Source: Arabidopsis thaliana
Taxonomy: Eukaryota; Streptophyta; Magnoliopsida; Brassicales; Brassicaceae
Reading direction: 5' to 3'
Assembly: GCF_000001735.4 (NCBI RefSeq)
Contig: NC_003070.9
Span: 17,531,971-17,595,970, forward strand
Length of the DNA: 64,000 bases
Shown here one piece after another: positions 24,804-35,932 of this stretch. The position numbers were made by a program, and so were the translations under genes. How positions within the stretch are numbered: the first letter of the stretch is position 1; each line of letters begins with the position of its first letter. The notes beneath the pieces are model-generated. The model worked only from the letters and a program-made list of their open reading frames with translations, did no database searches and had not been told where the DNA came from.

Positions 24804-26230
24804 TTAGTGTCATAATATCAAATGCTAAAAATATATATAGCATCTTGAGAAGAAAACCATCTTATTTCTTAATTAGAAAAGACCATTTCTAAATTATTAT
24901 TTTAGTTTAGTCTCTATTTAGTTTTTGTTATCACAGACTTGAGAATTAAAATTCATAAAAAGATGTGTAGATGGTCTGGTCGAAGACATGGTTTATAATA
25001 ATCGATTGCTTCCACCGAGAGATAAACACAACAAGTCATCGATAAGCAAAGCACATATTCACACTTTTTTTTAATTCATATACATTCAAGTTCATTATAG
25101 GCTTACACATCATTTCAAAAGATTTTGTCAATTCATCTTTTTTCCTCTTGCCGATGTGCCACCTTCTTCGCTTGGCGCTTCGACGTGTGCGGTGAGCGTA
25201 TTTTCTTACACATATTATATTACACTAAAATGTCAATAATCGCGAATGTTTGCGGCAGTTGAGATGAACAAATTAGATTAGTTTTAATTTATAATTCACA
25301 AACTATATTTATAAATTATAATGAGAGTACAATAAAAATAATTGAAATTATCGTAACTAAATATAAACGGTTTTTACATATAAGTAAAGTTGGTTTACGG
25401 CAGTTTATAATTCACACAAAAAATAAAGCGAACTAAATTGCTAACTAATTTGTCCATTCTAACAATATCACCAGTCAAACTTAATATTTGATAGGTTTTG
25501 ACAATCTAATAAAAACCGTGAATAAAAAAGAGTAATCTAAATTTATTTTATATTAAGACTGCAAGTTTTGTGGATTAAGTCAGCATATTTTTTCTATATT
25601 TTTATAACGATTTATGAAGAAAATTGAAAATAACATTTTTGAAAAATCAATGATAAACATTTTATATCAGTTTTACTATGTAATGAAGGTTTAGTTTTTT
25701 TAAAAAAACATCTGTATCAGTTCTTTTTCAAAGGCGAAATTTAAAAACAAAAAATATTTGGGAAAACTAAATTTAAAGGATATCTACAAAACAAAATTGT
25801 CCATCTATTTATTTTTCTTGTAAATTAGTCAAATGTAGGTTTTTCAAAAAAAAATTAAGTCTTATTTACCCTTATTTTATTTTATAATTAAAAAAAATTA
25901 TAATTTTCTAATTTATTTATACAAAAAAAATAGTAATTTTAAGTAAAATTTTAAGAATCTAAATCCTCTAAATGTATAAGAGTTTTTCAAAACCCTATTT
26001 TTTGTCTCTCTTTCTTCTTTACTCGGTTTAAAAAAAAAACATTCAGCTCTATAAAAAAAATTCATAACGAAATAGTCATAACGAAATTTTTTCATATGCC
26101 ACCAGATAGTCAAATACCATTGACCGACGTGCTAGAAGAAAAAAAATAAAAAAATTTGACCGACATGTCATTTATAATCTTTGTATTTAATTATTATTAT
26201 ATAATTTTAAGATATTTCTCTAAAATAAAT
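24804..26230. other. AT-rich spacer upstream of the serpin gene
   Basis: No gene found. A short GC-richer patch (25140-25205) has no sustained open frame. The repeat at 25758-25850 is annotated separately. The 60-70 bases before 26301 are the likely serpin leader. Confidence 0.5.
25758..25850 (+). repeat. TTGTCCATCTAT-type end repeat
   Basis: GGGAAAACTAAATTTAAAGG then ATATCTACAAAAC and TTGTCCATCTATTTATTTT. It is the plus-strand relative of 21480-21580 and of the ends of the triplicated units. Confidence 0.4.
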
Positions 26231-26300
26231 ATATCAATCGTCTTCTCCTAAACCCAGCAAATTCGTTTACCAGTCATCACCACCACAACCTCCGGCGAAA

Positions 26301-28091
26301 ATGGACGTGCGTGAATCAATCTCACTGCAAAACCAAGTCTCCATGAATCTCGCAAAACACGTAATCACCACCGTCTCTCAAAACTCCAACGTCATCTTCT
26401 CACCGGCTTCAATCAACGTCGTACTCAGTATAATCGCCGCTGGATCCGCCGGCGCTACCAAAGATCAGATCCTCTCGTTTCTCAAATTCTCTTCCACTGA
26501 TCAACTTAATTCATTCTCTTCCGAAATCGTCTCCGCTGTTCTCGCTGACGGTAGTGCTAACGGTGGTCCTAAGCTCTCGGTGGCTAATGGCGCCTGGATC
26601 GATAAGTCTCTCTCCTTTAAACCTTCCTTTAAACAGCTCTTGGAAGATTCGTATAAAGCTGCTTCGAATCAAGCTGATTTTCAATCGAAGGTGAGTTTTC
26701 TGATTTGATTACTTGGTTCTGTGATCTAGACTTAGTTCTTCAGGTACAGAGGAACTTTGTGTGGATTGTAATAGAATCACTCTTAGGCCAAAATGTGGAA
26801 TTTTTGTTTCTGAATTTTACACTTGAGGATCTGTATATGATCGTATTAGGGTGGCTTGTGATTTGATTCTACAGAAATCTTGCTCTCGAATTCGTTTTAT
26901 TGATTGCAATATGATTACTACATTTTGATTCTGCTTCCTAGGGTGTTGTAAATACTAACTTTGTGTGGATTTTAGTAGACACAATCAAAGGCCAAAATGT
27001 GGATTTGTTGTTTTCATTATGTTACCCTGAGGATCTGTATAGGTTCATTGTTTCTTATGGATCTTTTGGTTTTGTGTGAAATTTGAGTGGCTTGTGATGT
27101 GATTACTACGTTTTGATTCTGTGGCTGTGTCTAGGGTTTCTTATGCATCTTGGTTTGTGTGGAATTTTGAGTGGCTTGTGATTCGATGTACTGATAGGGT
27201 TAAGGTCGATTATTCTGTTTTGAAGGCTGTGGAAATGAGGTTTTTAAAAGGTTTGTGATTTGATGTACTGATTGGGTTTATGTTTGATAATTTTTGTTTT
27301 TGAAGGCTGTGGAGGTGATTGCTGAAGTGAATTCATGGGCTGAAAAGGAGACAAATGGTCTCATCACTGAGGTTCTTCCAGAAGGATCAGCTGATAGTAT
27401 GACCAAACTGATATTTGCAAATGCATTGTACTTCAAGGGAACATGGAACGAGAAATTCGATGAGTCGTTAACACAAGAAGGCGAGTTTCACCTTCTTGAC
27501 GGTAACAAAGTGACTGCACCATTCATGACCAGCAAGAAGAAACAATACGTAAGTGCTTACGATGGTTTCAAAGTTTTGGGACTTCCTTACTTACAAGGAC
27601 AGGATAAGCGACAATTCTCCATGTACTTTTATCTTCCCGATGCAAACAACGGACTGTCTGATCTTCTGGACAAAATAGTTTCCACTCCTGGGTTCTTAGA
27701 CAACCACATCCCACGCAGACAAGTTAAAGTCCGCGAATTCAAGATTCCAAAGTTTAAATTCTCTTTCGGGTTCGATGCTTCAAATGTTTTAAAAGGATTG
27801 GGACTGACTTCGCCTTTCAGCGGTGAAGAAGGTTTAACTGAGATGGTTGAATCTCCTGAGATGGGGAAGAATCTATGCGTATCGAACATTTTCCATAAAG
27901 CGTGTATCGAAGTGAATGAAGAAGGAACAGAAGCTGCAGCTGCATCAGCTGGAGTTATAAAGCTAAGAGGATTGCTTATGGAGGAAGATGAAATAGATTT
28001 TGTTGCAGACCATCCGTTTCTATTGGTGGTCACAGAGAACATAACAGGAGTGGTTCTGTTCATTGGCCAAGTTGTTGATCCGTTGCATTAA
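26301..28091 (+). CDS. SRP1: Serpin (AtSerpin1 type), serine/cysteine protease inhibitor
   Basis: Two exons (26301-26690 and 27306-28091, GT-AG, phase 0) encode 391 residues, full serpin length, which I recall as At1g47710. The fold starts at MDVRESISLQNQVSMNLAKH. Conserved blocks include NVIFSPASINVVLS and ANALYFKGTWNEKFD. The hinge EEGTEAAAASAGV leads into the reactive loop IKLR-GLL with P1 Arg351, then the C-terminal HPFLLVV...GQVVDP. An intact Ala-rich hinge means an inhibitory serpin. Arabidopsis Serpin1 is reported to trap metacaspase 9 and the papain-like protease RD21 through this Arg. It has no signal peptide, so it is cytosolic by default. The 615-bp intron is made of repeated pieces. 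No defects seen. Confidence 0.97.
26750..27290. repeat. internally repeated serpin intron
   Basis: AACTTTGTGTGGATT...GGCCAAAATGTGGA...GAGGATCTGTAT occurs near 26752 and again near 26957. GTGGCTTGTGAT and GATGTACTGAT(A/T)GGGTT recur several times up to 27280. The intron appears to have grown by local duplication. Confidence 0.7.
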
Positions 28092-28500
28092 TCTAAAGCT
28101 AATGTGGAAGTTTTTGGTTTTACTTAAAATAAATGAGTCATTGGTTTTGAGGACTCATCTTTATGTAACATCCTTTGTCTTGACTCTTTGATGTGTGTAA
28201 GAATAATAGTGATACATAACAGCTTTTCTTCTGTATTTGGATCACATGTACTGAACTGATAGACATACATACATGTGATGCATCTTAATGATTCACTGTA
28301 TTGGGTCATTCATGGTTACATACACGTAAACCTCTGTCTACTAATTGAATTTTACTCGACCAATTCAGATTTATCTTACACTCTACTAACTTATTGGCAG
28401 CAAAAAAATAAATAAATGAAAAGAATCCATTAAATCCGTAGACATTAGCTTTTTTTTTCAACTCAACATTATTCTATTTGCCATTTCCTAAATATATTCA
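28092..28500. other. serpin 3' region
   Basis: Contains the probable serpin 3' UTR (AATAAATGAG at about 28128 may serve as a polyadenylation signal), then AT-rich spacer. Nothing else seen. Confidence 0.4.
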
Positions 28501-28519
28501 TAACTTTAAAATGATTATA

Positions 28520-28712
28520 ATAAATGAAAAAAGGTATTTTGGAATACCTTGATTGGTGTCACATATATGTATGTGATATATATACGCAGACATATATATA
28601 TTTATGTGAACAAGACAGAGGTTTCGATTTGCATGCATTGCTATTCGATCCCTGATGGATAACCACTGAACCATGAATGACCAACCACCAAACCGGATGA
28701 ATAGCTGCAGTC
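28520..28712 (-). mobile_element. tRNA-derived SINE-like copy 1
   Basis: On the minus strand a box-A-like CCGGTTTGGTGG (complement of 28684-28695) and box-B-like GGATCGAATAG (28641-28651) are spaced as in a tRNA-derived SINE head. The distal part ends with a GGTATTCCAAAATACC hairpin and an A/T-rich tail. The same order is repeated at 29150-29362, which supports a defined element. No clean target duplications. Confidence 0.4.
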
Positions 28713-29149
28713 ATCGCTGTTTCATCTGATATGTATCCACATAAAACGGATAACTTATATTATTTGTAACAAATATAGACATATTGATCCTATAAAGTTT
28801 TAAATTAAAAAAATACTTGCATAAATATGGACTTTTCTGCTAATCAGAGTTCTCTTATACTTTTTTTTTTTGTTTTTTTCATCTGTCATCTTAGAGCATC
28901 TCCAACGGTGAAAATTTGGAGTTCTCTTGTGGGTCTCTCTTGATTATGTTGAAAAAAATTAAATCAAAACTGATATGTATCCACATAAACCGGATAATCT
29001 TAGAATTATTTACCAAGCGATGGATTTTGCAATATGAGTAGCAAAAACTATAATAAACTGTAAGAAGACTTGCAACAAGATAATCTTATCATTCTTGGTT
29101 TCTTTTGTGTACATAACACTTCTTTTTGCTAACAAATAAATTTCAATAA

Positions 29150-29362
29150 TAAAATAATTGGAAAAAGGTATTTTAGAATACCTCAATTGGTCTCATACAT
29201 TTCATCGAGTATTAATTTATAGAGGTTTCACTGTATATGGACACACACACACAAATTTAAGAAAGATGAATCATCAACTTTTGGGTGCATGCTATTCGAA
29301 CCCTGGTGGGCAAACACTGACCAATGAATGACCACCGAGCTGGGTGAATAACTGCAATAAGG
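29150..29362 (-). mobile_element. tRNA-derived SINE-like copy 2, carrying an Emigrant end
   Basis: Box A CAGCTCGGTGG (complement of 29332-29342) and box B GGTTCGAATAG (29292-29302) each match the pol III consensus at about nine of eleven positions. The tail hairpin GGTATTCTAAAATACC matches copy 1. Between body and tail lies a 24-base Emigrant-type terminus (29210-29233) that copy 1 lacks. Confidence 0.45.
29210..29233. mobile_element. solo terminus of an Emigrant-type MITE
   Basis: TATTAATTTATAGAGGTTTC then ACTG, flanked by TA. This equals the family's terminal inverted repeat. Only one end is present, so the rest was lost or never arrived. Confidence 0.5.
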
Positions 29363-29543
29363 ATTCTTCAAACAATTATATATACCTACTAAGAAAATTA
29401 TATAGTATATAGTAATACAACGTTCACAAAAATCATAACCTTTACTATACATAAACGGTTTTTAAGATGGTTAACTCTCATTCTCTAGATGATAAACATG
29501 AAGTGAATGCAACATACTTGTAATTTCCCAAGAATATCTCGTC

Positions 29544-30889
29544 CTAAATATAGTCAGAAAGACGGTCACGACGTGTTTTTTCTTCATCGTAAAAGCGGTT
29601 TTTCTGGTCGAACAATTCAAGTCGTCTAGTAATCCAGTCCGGTAAATCTGAGCAAAGCCAGAGAGCTTCACCTGTATCTTTATGCTTAAAGTCGGGTTGC
29701 TTTGGGTTCTTCTTATTTCTCCTGTTGTCCCACCAATCGTATGGATTCGAAAAGAAGACTTGCCACAAGTATATCTCATCTTTCTTGGATTCTTCAATAT
29801 CATCCTCTAAGGAAACACCAAAGCACACAAGTAGCAGGCAATATTTATCATCTTATCTTGTAAAATGTATACAACATTCAAAACTAATGAATGAAACTTT
29901 TTATAAACCCTAAGTACACAAAACCAGAAGATATAAAACCTGTTTCAGTGTGAATTCAGCTTGGTACAAGGTTCTTTTAATCAACGTGGATTCATATTCA
30001 CTACCAATAGAGACGATGATACGTAGAAGAGATAATAACCTGTTTTCGTTTTTGGGTTTTTGGATATCTGAGAATCTAAGACGTGACTTGGTGGAGCCGC
30101 CACATAATTCACTTCTGCCACTTTAACCTGCAATAATTTACCAGCCTGGTCAATCTTAGCTACACACAGATACACGAAGTTGCTTTAAAACATATATATA
30201 AACGACTCTTGACTACACAAGAAGCTGATGGTAATAGAACTGGGACATTTTGCTAATATAGAGTTTAAGTTTGAACTTGAACCTGATAATCGAGATTTAA
30301 GCCACTATATACATCGCTGGAGCTCTTGCTGTAAGACTCAAGACGGCCTGAGACAAGTATATGATCATTTAGCTTCAGATGCGCAATACAAGTCCGTGCC
30401 ATTGCGTCCCACATTCTAAGTGATATCCTGTCATTAAATATACAACACATTAACAAAAGACTAAGACTTTAACAATCACAAGGCTTACGAACAATACAGG
30501 ATTATGCACAGATTGAAATCAAACAACATTAAGACTCAGTTAATCAAGAACCCTAATCGTCGAATAAGCAACAGACTATGAGAATCGAACAAACCTGACC
30601 TAAAGCTCCGGTTTGGATTGAGAGGGTCTTTGACTCTAAGAATAGTGAAAACACCGAACCTATCAGGTCCGGTGTTCATGACTTGAATAGATCGATCAAC
30701 GAAACCCATAAGACTCACGGAGTTCACAAGATTGAATTTAAGCTTGGTAGATAGTGGTTTCTTGAACAAACGCGCATGGTGATAAACAGCACTTTCTCCA
30801 TCGGAGAAGAAACGAGATTTTGGGAAAGAAGAAGAGATTTGAGAAGCAGTGCGTTGGATTAAGCTTCCGAGTTTGAAGAACGTGTTCAT
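29544..30889 (-). CDS. OSB1: Organellar single-stranded DNA-binding protein OSB1
   Basis: Four minus-strand exons (30600-30889, 30283-30427, 30040-30127, 29544-29806) join in frame to 261 residues, the length I recall for OSB1 (At1g47720). The N-terminus MNTFFKLGSLIQRTASQ is Arg/Ser-rich and suits a mitochondrial presequence. The middle is an SSB-like OB fold (NSVSLMGFVDRSIQVMN through LNDHILVSGRLESYS). The C-terminal exon carries one plant-specific PDF motif (WQVFFSNPYDWWDNR through PDFKHKDTGEALWL). The family binds single-stranded DNA; published OSB1 mutants accumulate recombined mitochondrial genomes. No defects seen. Confidence 0.93.
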
Positions 30890-30899
30890 CTACTGGGGA

Positions 30900-31228
30900 A
30901 ATTTGAGATTTTTAGGGTTTTTAAGTTGGCGGCCATTTTTGTTTCTAAATTGCTGATTTGATCATTCGGAAACAGAGGAGGTCTCTGGTTTCTTGTTATT
31001 GGGTTTTGAGTGAAATATTTGATTCTAGGCCCATTATGGGTTTAGGCCCATTCGATTTGGATCTAGAATTGATTGTAAGAGTGATCGTCGAACCATTCCA
31101 AAACCTCTTGGAGATGTTGAGTTTGTAAAGTAACAAAATCCATTATATAGATCACAAAAGAACTTTGATAATGAAAACAACATATGATTATATTGAAAAA
31201 AAAAACAAGAAAAAAACAACATGTGATA
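30900..31228. other. OSB1 upstream region
   Basis: Holds the OSB1 5' leader and promoter (no clear TATA box) and an AT-rich stretch with no gene. GGCCCATTATGGGTTTAGGC near 31028 contains GGCCCA words, common in promoters of plant housekeeping genes. Confidence 0.4.
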
Positions 31229-31882
31229 TCTTATTATATAAAGTACACGGTTTTGAAAGTTACTAACTCACGAGATCATGACACGTGTCAAGTATATCAT
31301 TGACATGTTGATATATGTCAAAAAAAAGTTTCTTTAAAAAAAAGAAATAAACATATTTACATATACTAATTTATATTTCTATATCTAAAAAATTTAACTT
31401 ATAACTTCTTTTAATTAAAAAGGAAAACTAACAATAAGATGAAGGGTATAGAATTAAATTGTATTTGTATTGAAAAATTGGATTGTATTTGAATTGTATA
31501 CAATCGAATTAAATTGTATTGTATTATGATAAAAAAGATATTTAAATTGTATTGTAAAATCGAATTTGTAAGATTGAAATTTAGTTTAAGGAAATACTAA
31601 ATTAAATACTGAAAAATATGAGTTACTATTTAAAATTCAAATATCATCAATAAGTTGGAGTGTATAGAATTAAAAAGCAGTTTATTATGATGAAAGAGAT
31701 AGTTAAAATGTATAGTAAAATTGAATGTGTATGGTTGAAATTTTATTTAATTCAAAAATTACTAAATTAAATATTAGAAAAGTGTGTGGATCACTATTTA
31801 CTATTCAAATTTTAAATATTATCGATAAATATTTGAATAAATTTATATCTTACACCCGCCTAAATAGGCGGGCATTATCTAG
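31229..31882 (+). mobile_element. Short non-autonomous Helitron with both ends
   Basis: The 5' end TCTTATTATATAAAGTACAC follows an A. The 3' end has the hairpin CCCGCCT-AAAT-AGGCGGG (31855-31872), six bases, then CTAG and a flanking T. This A/T insertion without target duplication is the Helitron signature. At 654 bp it has no coding capacity. Confidence 0.75.
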
Positions 31883-31960
31883 TAAAATAATAAAGTTGCC
31901 TAATAAAACTGTACACTAAAAAAATAAGAAGAAAACCAAGAAAAGGAATTTCAAAGTCCA

Positions 31961-33172
31961 TTACAAAGACATGAGAGTTTCAATGTGATTGGGGAAAAAG
32001 TGGAGTCTACGTATAGGTTTGTCTTCAAGTCCATTGCGTAGTCGAAAACCTTTATCTGCAACTCCTTTGTATATGACTCTTCTAAACGTCTCTCTTATTG
32101 CATCAAAATATATAACATGAAAACGTTCGAGCACAGTGTTTGGTACGTAAATCAGTTCACCATCATTAGTGATACCTGTTAGATTGAAATAGTTCTCCAA
32201 ACCCGGCTCATAATGAGAAATAGGTAAATAGGTATGACACGACCATTCGCGCTGCTCTACATTCTCCAAAACCCACATTGAACGACTATTCTTCTCATGA
32301 TTGAAACCAAGACAAGCTAACCTTCCTTTATAAGACATCATCATCACAAGCCCAAAATTCTCATCCCATGGTAATTCTATCACATCGAACCGTTCAGATC
32401 TTACATCGAAACTCAATATCACCCGACCAGAATTAGTATCAGCTCGATAATATATAACACCGTTGATGCATCTGGATTGTCTATAACAAACTCCACCATG
32501 GAATGTAAAAGGGCTATTTTTGTGGTTGGTTTTAACAGTTCTCCATTCTTGATCTGATCCCAATGTTAACACCCGACACTCATAAAAAGCATTACCATAC
32601 GGCATGCACACTACTTTGTGTTTACCATCAACTGGATCGTACCCTAAAGAGACTTTTATATTCTTCCACCTCTCATCCAGCTTGCGTAAAGGTTTGAACT
32701 TTCTCATAGTAGGGTTCCAAATTATAGGGGTTGCTGCTTTTCGAAAGCAGATCAAGCCGTGGACCGACTCGGTTAAAGTGGTGACGCAACAACGTTTTGG
32801 ATAGGTTGTATGGTAACTATCAATAATCTCAGAAGAAGAATAAGAATAAGACTCGTTCGGATTCTGATTGTGTTGAGGAATCGTGAAAACAAAGAACTTG
32901 TCACCTTCTTTGAAAAAGAACATGAGATTCGGCCGAGTTTCAAAGGAGTTGGTGAAATATGGAGCGGTGGTGATTGATGACCAAAGCTTTGAAACACAAC
33001 GAAACCTCACGACAGACTTCGCAGGCAGCCTTGAGAATATCTCCGAGGTTAGATCGAGAGGTAAGGATGATGATGAAGATTTTCCTCTGCTTCTTTTTCT
33101 CTGGATATTTTCGGTCTTCTCTTCTCTTTGCTCCATCTTGGAGAAAACCCTAAGTCGGTACTTCCTTTCCAC
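31961..33172 (-). CDS. F-box protein with FBA (type 3) domain
   Basis: Single exon, intact. The start could be the first Met (403 residues) or the Met at 33136 (MEQREEKTENIQRKRS, 391 residues). I favour the second because the related gene at 42936-44122 begins [10 protein letters not shown] at the equivalent place. The F-box ([20 protein letters not shown], then [11 protein letters not shown]) is followed by an F-box-associated domain with VHGLICFRKAATPIIWNP, LGYDPVDGKHKVVCM and VILSFDVRSERFDVI. Such proteins are presumed substrate adaptors of SCF ubiquitin ligases via SKP1/ASK. Substrates are unknown. It belongs to a fast-duplicating family with relatives at 42936-44122, 57326-59280 and 59940-60600. 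Confidence 0.9.
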   Translation of the reverse strand: MERKYRLRVFSKMEQREEKTENIQRKRSRGKSSSSSLPLDLTSEIFSRLPAKSVVRFRCVSKLWSSITTAPYFTNSFETRPNLMFFFKEGDKFFVFTIPQHNQNPNESYSYSSSEIIDSYHTTYPKRCCVTTLTESVHGLICFRKAATPIIWNPTMRKFKPLRKLDERWKNIKVSLGYDPVDGKHKVVCMPYGNAFYECRVLTLGSDQEWRTVKTNHKNSPFTFHGGVCYRQSRCINGVIYYRADTNSGRVILSFDVRSERFDVIELPWDENFGLVMMMSYKGRLACLGFNHEKNSRSMWVLENVEQREWSCHTYLPISHYEPGLENYFNLTGITNDGELIYVPNTVLERFHVIYFDAIRETFRRVIYKGVADKGFRLRNGLEDKPIRRLHFFPNHIETLMSL

Positions 33173-33239
33173 GATTTATGCTTATATGTCTCAACTTTTT
33201 CCTTTTCCACTAAATTGGAAAAGGAAAAAATGCTTATAG

Positions 33240-34630
33240 GTGTTAAACTTCCATTTCCTAAACATCTAGACCGAGATAAAAAAAAATAGGCTCTATCTGA
33301 CGTGATGTCAATACTTCTTGGAGGGAAATCGACTGTTTTCCCACTAAATTTAATCGTAAAAGATGTACAAAGAAAGACTTAAAATACCAAGACTCTTAAC
33401 CAGAGTTGATAACAAAACTATACATAAAGCACTAAACCAACTAAACTAATCTAGTGATATTTAATAATATACAAAATTTATACTGGTGTGAGAAATAAAT
33501 AGATTTTTTTAATAATATTTGAATTGTAATAGTAATCTACATTTTTTCTTTCATTTAATATAAAGAATTTTTGAACAAAAATTCAAATTTAACACATTCT
33601 ATTTTGCAATATAATTTAACTATTCATTTCATGATAATAAACTGGATATTAATTTTATACACGTCATTAATGAATAATAACAAAACATTTTAGTTATACA
33701 CACGCTCTATCTTATTGTGTCTAGTTTTACTTTTGATATTTAATTTTTAAATAATAACCCACACACTTTCAATCTTAAATGTTCTAACTCTTATCTCTAA
33801 ATATTCTTAAATCACTTTTTTTTTTTAATTTAGGAAAGATAAAAAAAGAGGAATGATTGTCGTAGATTCATTTATCTTAATCTTCATGAGTATCTTATCC
33901 ACTAACCGCGAGTAAGTTATCTCCTCTATTGATGATGTCCTAAACGATATACCATACAAACCAACTATTTTTGAATTTCATTGATATGCATCTCCGGTTT
34001 TTGAATAATATCCATCATAATCAAAATATATGTTTATTGGAAGGTTGCTCATTCTCCTGAAAAGAAAATATTAGTTGTTATTTCAAAAATATCAGTTGTA
34101 CCATATATACTACTTCAAACAGTTATATCAGATTCATAAATGGAGAGTGAGGAGGTCCTAAAATTATCGTTCTTCCAAATCAAAAATTATTATTTATTAG
34201 AGTAAAAAGTTGCGCTAAAGGAATTTCTTATCTTGATTCTTTTACATAAAGTATGCTCTGTTAGAAAAAAAAAGAATTCAAAGACGTCAGAAATCAAAAT
34301 ATTCCCAAAAAATAATGGTTTTAGATCTCTCCAATCAACTAATTGAACCAACATCAAAATTTTAAAATACGCGAATAGTATATCAATGCTGTGTATCAAA
34401 ATCTCATAATCCAAAATACTCTATCCAAACTCGAAGAGAATACACCCATATAACCATATCAATAGAGAATAATACAAAAACTGATTTAAAAGCGTTTTGT
34501 AGCGAAACACAATTTTAACCATCCCAAAAGCCTTTTTGGTACTGTTACCAGAGTAAGAGACGATAAAATACAAACAAAAACAAAACATGCAACCAAAAAA
34601 AATAAAAAAGAAGAGACAAAGGGGAGAGAG
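33240..34630. other. AT-rich intergenic spacer
   Basis: No gene-quality frame. It separates the minus-strand F-box gene from the plus-strand PPPDE gene and so contains both promoters. No clear TATA box for either. Confidence 0.5.
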
Positions 34631-34706
34631 AGAAAAGAAGAGCGAACAAATTCCTTCTTTTTCCCCTCTTTCTCTCTCTCTCCCACTCTCTCATCTTCTT
34701 CTTCTT

Positions 34707-34784
34707 ATGATTTTCAACTTATTACAACAACAACAACAACAAAATAATCTTGCAAAGTTTCAGTCTCAGGTGGTTCACAGTTAA
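34707..34784 (+). promoter_or_regulatory. uORF1 in the PPPDE-gene leader
   Basis: A 25-codon frame (MIFNLLQQQQQQNNLAK...) lies just after a CT-rich tract (34650-34700) that looks like the transcript start. Its stop TAA shares a base with the next ATG (TAATG at 34782-34786). It would be on the mRNA if transcription starts in or before the CT tract. Confidence 0.5.
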
Positions 34785-35913
34785 TGCTACTTGCAATGAT
34801 GAATCCATCCCAATTTCGTAAGTTAATCTTCTCTTCTGAAAATTGAATTTGGTGTATCAATTCTTACATTATCTTGAAGATTCATCTCTGAATTTCTCAA
34901 ATTTATGGGGGTTTTTTGTTTGTCGGAATTGCCGGAGAAATTGGAAAAAACGAGATCTTTGAGTAAAGGGTTTGTTTAATCTTTAGTCTTTATTGCTTTC
35001 CTTAAGCTAATTTTGGCAGATCTGGAACATAAACCCTAGAACAAGACCAAATCAGTGTCTCCTTACTCTTAGGGATTTTAGTCTCTGTGATACCTTAAAT
35101 GTGTTTATAAATTGACTGTGCTTAATGGGTCACATTTGATTTGCAATAAAAGTTTCACAATTCTTCCATTTTCAGTAATGTAAGCTCCAGTTTTCAAGAT
35201 TTACTATTTTGGGGAACTAGTTAGGTTTGTAGGTTTATTAGATCTTAGAAACACTAATGTAATGCTGTTTGTTTGGTACTCTTTAATATTCACTATTCAT
35301 CTTAATGTGGAATCAAATTTGCTTTTTTTGGTCAGACTCAATTAGTTGGAATGAGTTGTTGAACCATTGACTTGTCTCCTAAGCTCTTACTTAATCTATC
35401 TGTATCATCTTCTCCTGTCTATTTCTCTTTATTTAATACATAACTCGTTCATGATTGCATCTGACATGGTAGCAACTCTTTGTGAACAAGACTTGATTTT
35501 ATAACACTGTAACATGACCACACTTTTTCCTTTTGATCTCTGTATATTTGGGGAAGTAAGGATTTGGTTTAACAATGATACAAAATCACAGTTTAGATGA
35601 CTCAGTCTTGTCTTTTATCATTAAGATGGAAAAAATGAGACCAATCTTGTCTTGCTTTATTCTAAGATGCATGCTCTATTATATTTTATGCTTTTGTATA
35701 TATAACTGATTGAAGCCGGCCAATGGAGATTGGTGCTGACTTTTTAAATGAGCTGTTGTTGTATTTCAGCCAACTAGCATAAGATAAAATAAAATAGGAA
35801 AATTTTTCATTTCAGTCTCTTAAGTTCAATGAAAACATAATGTGGCACAGAGGTCTTTGCTTTTGTACCTTTCAGAATCTTTTATTGATTGATGATGTTT
35901 ACATACAGGATAA
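34784..35913 (+). promoter_or_regulatory. uORF2, spliced, in the PPPDE-gene leader
   Basis: MLLAMMNPSQF is encoded by 34784-34817. After the 1091-base leader intron (GT at 34818, AG at 35907-35908) the frame ends at once with GA-TAA (35909-35913), giving 12 codons plus stop. The main ATG follows 19 bases later. Confidence 0.5.
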
Positions 35914-35932
35914 CCTCTACTGAGGCATCCAA

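Noticed and set aside
27629-28063. 144-codon open frame on the minus strand
   Set aside because: Exact antisense of serpin exon 2, with no domain of its own.
32883-33239. 118-codon plus-strand frame
   Set aside because: Antisense of the F-box gene N-terminus. The same happens at 43872-44255 in its paralogue.
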